A stretch of 35,311 bases of DNA, from the NCBI GenBank assembly GCA_010672425.1, contig JAAHGR010000017.1, positions 11,089 to 46,399 of the forward strand, written 5' to 3'. How positions within the stretch are numbered: position 1 is the first letter of the stretch; each line of letters starts with the position of its first letter. The DNA comes from Symploca sp. SIO2E6 (lineage in GTDB: Bacteria > Cyanobacteriota > Cyanobacteriia > Cyanobacteriales > Coleofasciculaceae). Below are positions 6,592-14,444 of the stretch, piece by piece. The notes beneath the pieces are model-generated. The model had not been told where the DNA came from, did not search any database, and worked only from the letters and a program-made list of their open reading frames with translations. The translations under genes and the position numbers were made by a program.

Positions 6592-8220
6592 ATGAATCTG
6601 CTGTCCTTTCTTGTGCGCTACTCCTGGAAAACGGTAGCAGTAGCGATCGCTACTGGTTTTGTGAGTGGTGGTAGTAGTGCTGGACTGATTGCTCTGATTA
6701 GTCGTGTCTTTAGCCAAAGCGATTCTTCTTCGCCGACATTACTCGCCTGGGGTTTTGTGGGATTGACTGTGGTAGCACTAATGACCAGTATTATTACCAG
6801 AGTAATCCTGATTCACCTCTCTCAAGACGCAATTTTCCATCTACAGATGCGTCTGAGCCGTCAAATTCTAGCGTCGGAGTTGAGTCATCTAGAACAGTTG
6901 GGCTCCCCTCGCCTATTGGCAACCCTAACAGAAGATGTGCAAACAATTGCTAATGCTGTGTTTGTTGTACCCTTCCTCTGTATTAATGTAGCAATTGTAA
7001 TTGGGTGTCTGGTTTACATCAGTTGGCTCTCTGGGAAAGTATTGCTGATGGTTTTGGGCTTATCAGCGATCGCGATGGGTAGTTGTAGGGCACTGTTGAA
7101 AAAAGCAAGTCAGTTACTTGCCCTTGGTAGAGAAGAGCAAGACTTACTATTCAAGCATTTTCGTACCATAACCGAAGGTGTCAAGGAACTCAAACTACAT
7201 TATCACCGGCGCCAAGATTTCCTCACCGAAGAACTACAGACAACAGCTGCCAAGTTCCGTCGTCATAATGTTTACGGTCTAACCCTGTTCGCCGCCACTG
7301 ATAGTTGGGGCAAGTTCATCTTTTTTTTTGCAGTCGGCTTCGTGATGTTTGTTCTCCCCCATTGGGTTGTCATCGACTCTCAAACCCTTTCTGGTTATGT
7401 CTTGACTTTTACCTATCTGATTGGGCCAATGGAAAATATTATCAACAAACTGCCAATCCTGAGTCGAGCTAATGTTGCTTTAAATAAGATTGAGACTCTT
7501 GGCTTATCCCTAGCCAGTCGAGCCGAGGTAGCAACATTTCCACCTGAGATATTGTCTGAATGGCACTTTTTGGAACTCAAGGGGGTAACTAATACTTACT
7601 ATAGTGAGCAAGAAGATGTTAACTTTACCCTTGGTCCGATTGATCTGAGGCTGCAACCAGGAGAAATAGTATTTATCATTGGTGGTAATGGCAGCGGTAA
7701 ATCTACCCTAGCTAAGTTGATTACCGGACTCTACATTCCAGAATCGGGAGAAATTTGGTTAGACAAGCAGCCCATTAACCAAGAGAATCGAGAGTGGTAT
7801 CGCCAACATTTTTCCGTGGTTTTCTCTGACTTCTATTTGTTTGAACGGCTCCTAGGGTTGCAGCAAATTAATTTAGATACTCAAGCTCAAGAGTATCTTC
7901 AGCAACTTCAGCTTGAGCATAAAGTCAAGGTCAAAGAGGGAGAACTTTCCACTACTGCTCTGTCTCAAGGACAGCGTAAACGACTAGCTCTACTTACAGC
8001 TTACCTGGAAGACCGACCAATTTATCTATTTGATGAATGGGCAGCGGATCAAGACCCCATATTTAAGGACATCTTTTATACAGAGTTTCTACCCAAGCTC
8101 AGAGAGCAGGGCAAAATGATACTGGTAATCAGTCATGATGACCATTACTTTCATTGCGCAGACCGAATTGTCAAGTTGGACTATGGTCAAGTTGAGTATA
8201 ACAGGGAAATTAAGAATTGA
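6592..8220 (+). CDS. Cyclic-peptide-export-type ABC transporter, permease-ATPase fusion (542 aa)
   Basis: This is a half-transporter with an N-terminal membrane domain (residues ~1-310, about six helices) and a C-terminal nucleotide-binding domain. Walker A is GGNGSGKST, the signature is [12 protein letters not shown], and Walker B is [12 protein letters not shown], followed by the H-loop ISHDD. The DEWAADQDP and ISHDDHYF wording is characteristic of the cyclic peptide transporter family (SyrD/PvdE-like), which exports peptides or siderophores across the inner membrane. All ATPase motifs are intact. No peptide synthetase or precursor gene is nearby, so the substrate is unknown. The final codons (REIKN, stop) merge into the downstream heptamer array. 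Confidence 0.85.
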   Translation: MNLLSFLVRYSWKTVAVAIATGFVSGGSSAGLIALISRVFSQSDSSSPTLLAWGFVGLTVVALMTSIITRVILIHLSQDAIFHLQMRLSRQILASELSHLEQLGSPRLLATLTEDVQTIANAVFVVPFLCINVAIVIGCLVYISWLSGKVLLMVLGLSAIAMGSCRALLKKASQLLALGREEQDLLFKHFRTITEGVKELKLHYHRRQDFLTEELQTTAAKFRRHNVYGLTLFAATDSWGKFIFFFAVGFVMFVLPHWVVIDSQTLSGYVLTFTYLIGPMENIINKLPILSRANVALNKIETLGLSLASRAEVATFPPEILSEWHFLELKGVTNTYYSEQEDVNFTLGPIDLRLQPGEIVFIIGGNGSGKSTLAKLITGLYIPESGEIWLDKQPINQENREWYRQHFSVVFSDFYLFERLLGLQQINLDTQAQEYLQQLQLEHKVKVKEGELSTTALSQGQRKRLALLTAYLEDRPIYLFDEWAADQDPIFKDIFYTEFLPKLREQGKMILVISHDDHYFHCADRIVKLDYGQVEYNREIKN

Positions 8221-8358
8221 GAATTGGGAATTGGGAATTGGGAATTGGGTATTGGGAATTGGGAATTGGGTATTGGGTATTGGGTATTGGGTATTGGGAA
8301 TTGGGAATTGGGTATTGGGTATTGGGTATTGGGTATTGGGTATTGGGTATTGGGAATT
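8214..8358. repeat. TTGGGAA/TTGGGTA heptamer array (about 20 copies)
   Basis: A 7-bp tandem array with two interspersed unit variants begins inside the last codons of the ABC exporter gene. Because 7 is not a multiple of 3 it is open in several frames on both strands, which creates spurious open frames of ~90-110 codons. It is followed at 8362-8405 by an octamer array (CCTTGTAT and variants). Confidence 0.85.
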
Positions 8359-8426
8359 CTTCCTTGTATCCTTGTATCCTTGTATCCTTGTCTCCCTTGT
8401 CTCCCTGCTCTCTGCTCCCTTACTTT

Positions 8427-9248
8427 TCACCGCTTACCATTAGTCACCCGCTCAATCAGGGCCACAACAGCAGAACGAGTAAGCTTCTCTTGACCATTAT
8501 CTAAAACATCAAGAGTTGCATGAGCCAAAGTAAGCGGAATTTGGCAAAAGCCTAAAGCCGGTCCATTGGGTAGAGCCTTGGTATAGGCATCAGCAAGAGC
8601 TAGATTCCGGCGAGCATAAGCTTGCATATCATCTTCAGTCCAGCCATTGGGAAAAAAATCGACCCCCCTTACTCGGTCTTCCTTATAGTTCCGTAAAATA
8701 TTGACAGCCTGTAAGCCCCTACCAAAACCAATAGCATGGAGACGGTTAGTTTGGGTATCATCATACCAAGCCCATAAGTCAGAAAGTAACAAGCCGACTG
8801 CACCTGCTACTCCAAACGTATAGCGATCTAAATCAGCTTCGGTATCAATTTCCCAATTATGCTCAGCCCAATAAGCCATTCTATCTGCCATGGCAGCTGT
8901 AGCATCCCAAATCCGAGGCGCAATGGTCTCAGGTGCTAATTTTGCCCATTCTCCCACTCGAATAGTTACTTCCGCTAGCTGACTATCGTAGCTACTAAAT
9001 CCTAAGAACATTTGATCAAGGGTGAAGCCGTCAACCGCAGCCTGTAAGTTTGTGCTAATCGTGCGTAACAGTTTTGCCTTCGTGAAGTTATCCAGTTTTG
9101 GATGGTCTTCAATTTCATCAATAGCACGCATACAAAGATAAGCTGATGCCACTGCTTCCTTGAGTCTTAGAGGTAAACGATTGATAGGGATGTAAAAAGT
9201 CCGACTAGTTTCTTTAAGAATCTCCAATGCATCTTTACAGACATTCAT
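8427..9248 (-). CDS. Squalene/phytoene synthase family protein (273 aa)
   Basis: The family is head-to-head prenyl transferases that join two C15 or C20 diphosphates to make squalene- or phytoene-type products. The first aspartate-rich motif is DEIED (residues 44-48), preceded by SRTFY (15-19). The second region reads [13 protein letters not shown] (183-195), in which the usual first Asp is Asn187 while Asp191 is kept; related proteins with FFPNGW-type continuation seem to share this. At 273 residues it is shorter than typical CrtB (~310), so it is more likely a squalene/dehydrosqualene-like or uncharacterised branch than the main phytoene synthase. The gene is soluble-type, monocistronic and followed by repeats. 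Confidence 0.8.
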   Translation of the reverse strand: MNVCKDALEILKETSRTFYIPINRLPLRLKEAVASAYLCMRAIDEIEDHPKLDNFTKAKLLRTISTNLQAAVDGFTLDQMFLGFSSYDSQLAEVTIRVGEWAKLAPETIAPRIWDATAAMADRMAYWAEHNWEIDTEADLDRYTFGVAGAVGLLLSDLWAWYDDTQTNRLHAIGFGRGLQAVNILRNYKEDRVRGVDFFPNGWTEDDMQAYARRNLALADAYTKALPNGPALGFCQIPLTLAHATLDVLDNGQEKLTRSAVVALIERVTNGKR

Positions 9249-9633
9249 CTATATGAGCTCCTCACACAAATTGCTTTTATAACATAAATTTCCCTAACCA
9301 ATAAGACTCCTTATGGAGAAAATAGCTTAGGGAGTAGGGAGTAGGGAGCAGGGAGCAGGGAGCTTCGGAATAGTCTCATTTCATGCATAGCGGTGAAGTT
9401 TTTTCATGAGGACTAACTGTAAGTAGGACTTGACTTCTTTTTGGACTGAAGTCCTACTACTGCTCATTACTCATTACTCATTACTCATTACTCATTACTT
9501 CAAAACGCTTTCCCAGTAGACTTATTCTCCCAAGCCCTAAGTAGGCAACAGGCAACTTCTGCTGAATCTACTTTCAGTGAATTTTTTTTCAAAGGAAGTT
9601 GCCTTGGAGCCTTGGAGTTAACTTGCAGAACAA
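9249..9633. other. Intergenic repeats between murA and the prenyl-synthase gene
   Basis: The region contains a GGGAGTA/GGGAGCA array at 9328-9363, five CTCATTA copies at 9463-9497, and a 10-bp perfect inverted repeat (AGTAGGACTT 9422-9431 with AAGTCCTACT 9449-9458). The hairpin lies downstream of murA but lacks a following U-tract, so it is not called as a terminator. Confidence 0.6.
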
Positions 9634-11052
9634 TTACTGCTGCCCTATAGCTATTTTGCTTTGAGCCGTCGCAGTTTCTTCTGGCTCTGACTCATTCTCT
9701 TCCTTTACTCGCTTGATGTTTGCTCCCAAGTTCCGCAATTTCTCCTCCAAATTGTCGTAACCTCGGTCTAAATGATGCAATCCCTTAATCGTGGTTTTTC
9801 CTTGGGCAGCTAACCCTGCTAGTACTAATGCGGCTGATGCTCGTAAGTCTGTTGCCATTACAGGGGCTCCAGATAGCATTGGCACTCCTCGGACAATTGC
9901 ATTATTCCCTTTGACACGAATATCTGCACCCATGCGACTGAGTTCTGGAACATGCCCTAGCCGATTTTCAAATACTGTTTCGGTAATGACACTGTCTCCT
10001 TCACTCAAAGTTAACAAAGCCATGAACGGCGCTTGCATATCGGTGGGAAATCCAGGAAAAGGCAAAGTTTCAATATCTATTGCCTGTATTTTGTCAGGAA
10101 CAATCCGCAGACGATTTGTTCCCTCCATAATCACCTGAGAACCAGTTTCTCGCAGCTTGGCAATAACTGCACTAAGATGGTCGGGTCTTACCGGGGAAAG
10201 GGTAATTTCCGATTGGGTAATGGCACCGGCAATCAATAATGTTCCAGCCTCAATGCGATCGGGAATGACCGAGTATTCCACAGAATGTAAGCTAGGTACG
10301 CCATTAATGATGATTTTATTAGTGCCAGCACCATCAATTTTAGCTCCCATTGCTTTACAAAAATTTGCCAAATCTGCCACTTCTGGCTCTTGGGCAGCAT
10401 TTTCAATCGTTGTTTCTCCTTCTGCTAGCGTCGCCGCCATCATTAGGGTTTCTGTGGCTCCCACACTTGGGTAGTCCAGGTAAATTTTTGCCCCCTTTAA
10501 TTTTTTGCTCCCGCTGCCACTGATATAGGCATTAACCATGCCATGTTCAATATGTACTTGGGCTCCCAGGGATTGTAAGCCACGAACATGGAGATCTACA
10601 GGTCTAGCACCAATGGCACAACCTCCAGGTAGGGGTATCCGTACAGCTCCCAATCTCGCTAGTAATGGACCAATAGCGAAAAAGCTGGCTCGTAGCTGGC
10701 TGACCAACTCGTAGGGAGCAGTGGAATGTCCAAGATCGCTAGCATTGATGTCCAAGATATCACCATTTCTTTCCACCTTGACACCCAGAGCACAGAGAAT
10801 TTGGCTCATCTTCTTGATGTCTACGAGGGAGGGGACATTGTGCAGTCGGCAATCTTGAGGACAAAGTAAAGTTCCTGCCATAATTGCCAATGCAGAGTTT
10901 TTGGCTCCGCTAATCTTTACTTCTCCTTCTAGGGAAGCTCTGCCACAAATCTGTAAAACGGATTGGTCTTTCTTGGGCAGAGAGTCTTTATCTTTCGAGA
11001 TCACAGGGTGATTAATGGGTCTAACCTCCAGAATCAGGGAATTAGTTTGCAT
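9634..11052 (-). CDS. murA: UDP-N-acetylglucosamine 1-carboxyvinyltransferase
   Basis: The enzyme transfers enolpyruvate from phosphoenolpyruvate to UDP-GlcNAc, the first committed step of peptidoglycan synthesis in the cytoplasm. The substrate-binding SGAKNSAL (residues 48-55) and the catalytic Cys145 in [14 protein letters not shown] are present. The active-site Cys is the fosfomycin target, and keeping Cys rather than Asp predicts sensitivity. The two-lobed EPSP-synthase fold spans residues ~33-445. Compared with ~420-residue homologs there is an N-terminal extension of about 30 residues and a short acidic C-terminal tail. A later start is possible, but the given ATG has no better rival. 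It is transcribed alone. Confidence 0.96.
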   Translation of the reverse strand: MQTNSLILEVRPINHPVISKDKDSLPKKDQSVLQICGRASLEGEVKISGAKNSALAIMAGTLLCPQDCRLHNVPSLVDIKKMSQILCALGVKVERNGDILDINASDLGHSTAPYELVSQLRASFFAIGPLLARLGAVRIPLPGGCAIGARPVDLHVRGLQSLGAQVHIEHGMVNAYISGSGSKKLKGAKIYLDYPSVGATETLMMAATLAEGETTIENAAQEPEVADLANFCKAMGAKIDGAGTNKIIINGVPSLHSVEYSVIPDRIEAGTLLIAGAITQSEITLSPVRPDHLSAVIAKLRETGSQVIMEGTNRLRIVPDKIQAIDIETLPFPGFPTDMQAPFMALLTLSEGDSVITETVFENRLGHVPELSRMGADIRVKGNNAIVRGVPMLSGAPVMATDLRASAALVLAGLAAQGKTTIKGLHHLDRGYDNLEEKLRNLGANIKRVKEENESEPEETATAQSKIAIGQQ

Positions 11053-11372
11053 TTTTTAAAATTTGCTACTGATTCTACCTGAAAGATGGTAAATGTCTAG
11101 TTTGTTAATTACGATGATTGGCCTGAAAATTTACTATTATACTTGGTTGCAGTTTAAATGGAGCAGGGAATAGGGAACAGGGAGTAGGGAGTGTTTCTTC
11201 CATCGGGATACCAGGAGTCACGCTTGTTGCCCACACTTACAACTTGGTTGTAGTGTGGGAGTATGTCACGCTTGTGGCAATCGACGCCAGTGGGATGCTC
11301 CTATCGGAATAAGTTGACTAATGTCGTAGATTGCTGCATGATGATAAACTACAAGGAAATTAACTTGAGAGA
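11053..11372. other. Intergenic region upstream of tRNA-Leu with repeat-flanked hairpin
   Basis: The region holds a GGGAATA-type array (11161-11192). It also holds a strong hairpin (CCCACACTTACAAC 11230-11243 with GTTGTAGTGTGGG 11247-11259, one bulged base) flanked by near-identical direct repeats GTCACGCTTGTTGCC (11217-11231) and GTCACGCTTGTGGCA (11265-11279), and the tRNA promoter. No gene is seen. Confidence 0.5.
11314..11342 (+). promoter_or_regulatory. Predicted sigma-70 promoter of tRNA-Leu
   Basis: TTGACT (11314-11319) is separated by 17 bp from CATGAT (11337-11342), a four-of-six match to the -10 consensus. The implied start is about 25 bases before the mature tRNA. Confidence 0.4.
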
Positions 11373-11456
11373 GCGGAACTGGCGGAATTGGTAGACGCGC
11401 TAGATTCAGGTTCTAGTGTTCGCAAGAACTTCCGGGTTCAAGTCCCGGGTTCCGCA
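11373..11456 (+). tRNA. tRNA-Leu(CAG)
   Basis: The 7-bp acceptor stem GCGGAAC pairs with GTTCCGC. The anticodon stem CTAGA/TCTAG encloses loop TTCAGGT with anticodon CAG at 11407-11409. A class II long variable arm (GTTCGCAAGAAC) and a T arm with GTTCAAG are present. The discriminator base is A at 11456. CCA is not encoded, and there is no intron. Confidence 0.97.
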
Positions 11457-11508
11457 TACCTAATTTTGGATTTTGGATTCCCTGTCGATTCAAAAAGCTA
11501 AGATTGTT

Positions 11509-12324
11509 ATGCTCACCAGTACTCAGAACCTTCTGATCAAACAAATTAGGAAACTACAAAAAGCCAAGGGTAGACAGGAACAAGATTTATTCTTGCTGGA
11601 GGGTACACACCTGTTGGCGGAAGCTTGTGCGGTGGATTACCCCCTGGTAACAGTTTGCTATACACCAGAATGGCAAAAATGTCACCAGCAACTTTGTCAG
11701 GATGCCATTAGTCAGTGCCAACGAGCAGAATTAGTCAGTCAGTCGGTACTCAAAGCGATCGCGACTACAGTCCAACCTGATGGGGTTGTGGCAACGGCAC
11801 AGCGAACAGTCATTTCCCCTAATTGTTTTGGGTCTTTATCTCTTGGTTTAGCGCTGGAGACAATACAAGATCCAGGTAACCTGGGAACAATAATTCGGAC
11901 TGCTGCTGCTGCTGCTGTTGAAGGTTTGTGGTTGAGCAGAGATAGTGTAGATTTAGATAACCCGAAAGTGTTGAGGGCATCAGCTGGTCAGTGGTTCCGG
12001 CTACCAATGGCAGTGAGTAGCCATTTGCCAGATGTGGTGCGCCAGTGTCAGGCTCAAGGAATACAGGTAGTAGCAACTGTGCCTGATGCGACTATGAGTT
12101 ATTGGGAACTCAACTTACAACCTCCCACATTGATTATGCTGGGTAACGAAGCAGCAGGTTTGAGAGCTGAGTTGGTGACCCTAGCAGATGAACAAGTAAA
12201 AATTCCCCTCATGCCAGGAGTAGAATCTTTGAATGTTGCGATCGCTGCTGCTTTAATTTTGTATGAAGCTCAACGTCAGCGTTTAGGGAATGGAGGGAGA
12301 AGAAGTGGAGCGATTACCGAATAA
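11509..12324 (+). CDS. TrmH/SpoU-family RNA methyltransferase (271 aa)
   Basis: This is an S-adenosylmethionine-dependent 2'-O-ribose methyltransferase with the SPOUT knotted fold, probably acting on tRNA or 23S rRNA. The N-terminal substrate-binding part (NLLIKQIRKLQKAKGRQEQD, then LFLLEGTHLLAEA) matches the TsnR/RlmB-like SpoU substrate-binding domain. Motif 1 is ETIQDPGNLGTIIRTAAAA, motif 2 is LIMLGNEAAGL, and motif 3 is IPLMPGVESLNVAIAAALIL, all intact. ATG 11509 is preferred over a TTG 36 bases upstream because similarity begins with MLTSTQN. The gene starts 52 bases after tRNA-Leu and could be co-transcribed with it. The exact target nucleotide is not predictable. Confidence 0.9.
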   Translation: MLTSTQNLLIKQIRKLQKAKGRQEQDLFLLEGTHLLAEACAVDYPLVTVCYTPEWQKCHQQLCQDAISQCQRAELVSQSVLKAIATTVQPDGVVATAQRTVISPNCFGSLSLGLALETIQDPGNLGTIIRTAAAAAVEGLWLSRDSVDLDNPKVLRASAGQWFRLPMAVSSHLPDVVRQCQAQGIQVVATVPDATMSYWELNLQPPTLIMLGNEAAGLRAELVTLADEQVKIPLMPGVESLNVAIAAALILYEAQRQRLGNGGRRSGAITE

Positions 12325-12395
12325 GTAACAAGTAATAAGTAATAAGCGTTAGAAGGCAGGAGGCAGGAGGCAGGAAGTGAGGAAGGCGGAAGTCC

Positions 12396-12430
12396 CTCAT
12401 TACTCATTACTCATTACTCATTACTCATTT
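12396..12430. repeat. CTCATTA heptamer array (about 4.5 copies)
   Basis: The final CTCATTT unit contains, on the minus strand, the TGA stop codon of the response-regulator gene. A GGCAGGA array (12356-12376) lies just before it. The two genes converge here. Confidence 0.8.
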
Positions 12431-14272
12431 TTGATGAATCTTAGACAACTTTTCCAACACTACCCGATCACCTCCTTCTTCTTTAGCTTTAGATAGTGCA
12501 TGATTAGCTGCTTCTAGAAGTATTTTGGGAGAAGACTCTAGAGGCGGTACTATACTAGCCACACCTAAACTCAGAGTGATATACCGATTTACTGGAGAAC
12601 TGAAATTGGCTAACTTCAGTTGCTTGACAATTCCCCGCATCTTTTGAGCAATCCAAACTCCTCCAGGAGCATTGGTATTAGGCAAAATCACCCCAAACTC
12701 CTGTTCACCGTAGCGAGCCACTAAATCTGTTGGGTGCTCGACTGCTTGGCGGATAGCGTTGGCAACTTGTTGCAAACAGTCATCTCTAGCTTGATTACCA
12801 TAAGTGTCGTTAAATTCTTGGAAAAAGTCAATATCAGCCACAATTAAAGTTAGAGGAGATTGCTCTTGTGCCAATCTTTGCCATTCGCAGTCTAGATAGT
12901 CTTCAAACCAACTGCGACTAGCCAGCTGGGTTAAACCATCGGCACAGGTAAGATATTCTAATTGTTGATCGGCTTTTGCTAATTTTTGAACAAGTTCCGC
13001 TTTCTCAAGAGCAACACCAACTTGGTTAGCTAGTTGTTGAAGGAATTCAATCTGCCACTGTGACCATTGTCGAGGCGCACTACAATGATGGCAAATTAGT
13101 AACCCCCACAAATGCTCCCCTGTTAGCAGGGGAACTACTACTTTAGATCTAATACTGAAGAACTCTAGGAACCTAAGCTGTCCTTGATCAAGATCTGCTT
13201 TGTAGGTATCCTCAATTACTCTAACTTGTCCCTGCTGGTACTGAGCAAGGTAATTGGGTTCAGCAATCCAAGGATCGCGTCCCTCCCATCCCAGCAAGCA
13301 AAGCAAATCAGCGTCTACTGACTCAGCTACCACTGAGCCACTACCATCTACACCGAAGCGATAAATGACTACCTGATCATTCCCCAGTAACTGGCGCACT
13401 TGAGTTACTGTTATGTTCAGAATTTCCTCTAAGTTTAAAGATTGGCGAAGGCGTTGGGAAAAGTCTGCGACTAACTTCTCTTGCTTGCCCCATTGTTGCT
13501 CGTTTTCCTGTGCCTGTTGCTGCTCACTCATATCCTGAAAAACGATCATGCTGCCAATAGCCTCACCCTTATTATTTTTGATTGGGGTGGCTGTACTATT
13601 AATTGGTATTTCTTGACCATTTTTGGTTTTTAACAGGTAATTGCTTGACAAATTTACCTGGATACCCTGTTGCATGGCCTGCATCAGAGGGTTCTTGATT
13701 TGTGTGTGGGTTTGTGCCTGAATAAAAGTCAGCACTTGATTGGCATTTTTACCTAAAACCTCTGGTAGAGACCAATCAGTGAGAGACTCAGCAGCACGAT
13801 TCATTGACAAAATGCAACCCCGATCATCTGTAACAATGGTCGGCTCCCCGATACTGATGAGAGTGTTAACTATTTGTTGTTTGATCTCCTGCGAGCGTTT
13901 TTCTAGCTGATGTCGGCGCAGAGCAATTTCAATGGTTGTCTGTAACTCTCGCTCCTGAAAAGGTTTGACAAGATAACCATAGGGGTTGGTGCTAATGGCT
14001 CTCTGCCAGGTATATTCATCAGTATGAGCTGTGAGATAGATAATTGGGATATCAAAGCGATCGCGGATTTGTCCAGCGGCGGTGATACCATCCATCTCAT
14101 CTTCGAGTCGAATATCCATTAAGACCAGATCTGGTTTGATGGCAGCAGGAATTTGGATGGCTTCTGCTCCAGAGGTCACATTAGCTACCACCTTATAACC
14201 TAACTGTTCTAAGGTTTCTTGAATATCCCAGGCAACAACGCTCTCATCTTCTACAATTAATATTTTGATCAT
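12425..14272 (-). CDS. Response regulator REC-PAS-GAF-GGDEF with degenerate GGDEF (615 aa)
   Basis: The receiver domain (residues 1-120) has Asp53 as phosphoacceptor, Thr81 and Lys103. A PAS domain (~135-250), a phytochrome-like GAF (~275-430) and a GGDEF domain (~450-610) follow. The GGDEF metal site is present (DIDFFQEFND, 480-489), but the signature is GEQEF (522-526) instead of GGDEF/GGEEF, so diguanylate cyclase activity is doubtful. The GAF lacks cysteines at the bilin-attachment positions. The start at 14272 is chosen because the 50 upstream codons (to 14422) are only translated GGAGAAT repeats and the receiver begins at once with MIKILIVEDE. It follows a sensor kinase gene on the same strand and is its likely partner. 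Confidence 0.88.
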   Translation of the reverse strand: MIKILIVEDESVVAWDIQETLEQLGYKVVANVTSGAEAIQIPAAIKPDLVLMDIRLEDEMDGITAAGQIRDRFDIPIIYLTAHTDEYTWQRAISTNPYGYLVKPFQERELQTTIEIALRRHQLEKRSQEIKQQIVNTLISIGEPTIVTDDRGCILSMNRAAESLTDWSLPEVLGKNANQVLTFIQAQTHTQIKNPLMQAMQQGIQVNLSSNYLLKTKNGQEIPINSTATPIKNNKGEAIGSMIVFQDMSEQQQAQENEQQWGKQEKLVADFSQRLRQSLNLEEILNITVTQVRQLLGNDQVVIYRFGVDGSGSVVAESVDADLLCLLGWEGRDPWIAEPNYLAQYQQGQVRVIEDTYKADLDQGQLRFLEFFSIRSKVVVPLLTGEHLWGLLICHHCSAPRQWSQWQIEFLQQLANQVGVALEKAELVQKLAKADQQLEYLTCADGLTQLASRSWFEDYLDCEWQRLAQEQSPLTLIVADIDFFQEFNDTYGNQARDDCLQQVANAIRQAVEHPTDLVARYGEQEFGVILPNTNAPGGVWIAQKMRGIVKQLKLANFSSPVNRYITLSLGVASIVPPLESSPKILLEAANHALSKAKEEGGDRVVLEKLSKIHQK

Positions 14273-14288
14273 GATTTTATGAAAAAAT

Positions 14289-14395
14289 AAGGAATAGGGA
14301 ATGGAGAATAGAGAATGGAGAATAGAGAATGGAGAATGGAGAATGGAGAATGGAGAATGGGGAATAGGGAATGGGGAATAGGGAATGGGGAATGT
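14289..14395. repeat. GGAGAAT/GGGGAAT heptamer array
   Basis: About 15 imperfect 7-bp units lie between the sensor kinase gene and the response-regulator start codon. They occupy the place where the regulator's ribosome-binding site would be and extend its open frame artificially. Confidence 0.8.
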
Positions 14396-14444
14396 CGAAT
14401 TATTATATGACAAAGATGACATTCTTAGGTCTACAGACTTCTAT

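Noticed and set aside
8089-8504. Several overlapping open frames through the TTGGGTA array
   Set aside because: A 7-bp unit reads open in all frames, so these are products of the repeat.
9422-9458. Inverted repeat downstream of murA as a terminator
   Set aside because: A 10-bp stem is present, but the 17-nt loop and lack of a following U-tract on the minus strand make it unconvincing.
11473-11508. TTG start of the RNA methyltransferase
   Set aside because: The ATG at 11509 fits the family start (MLTSTQN) better.
12425-14272. Bilin-binding GAF in the response regulator
   Set aside because: The region corresponding to the attachment site (DTYKADLDQGQLRFLEFF) has no cysteine, and there is no DXCF motif.
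14273-14422. 50-residue Pro/Ser/Phe-rich N-terminus of the response regulator
   Set aside because: Translated GGAGAAT repeats; the receiver domain starts exactly at the ATG at 14272.
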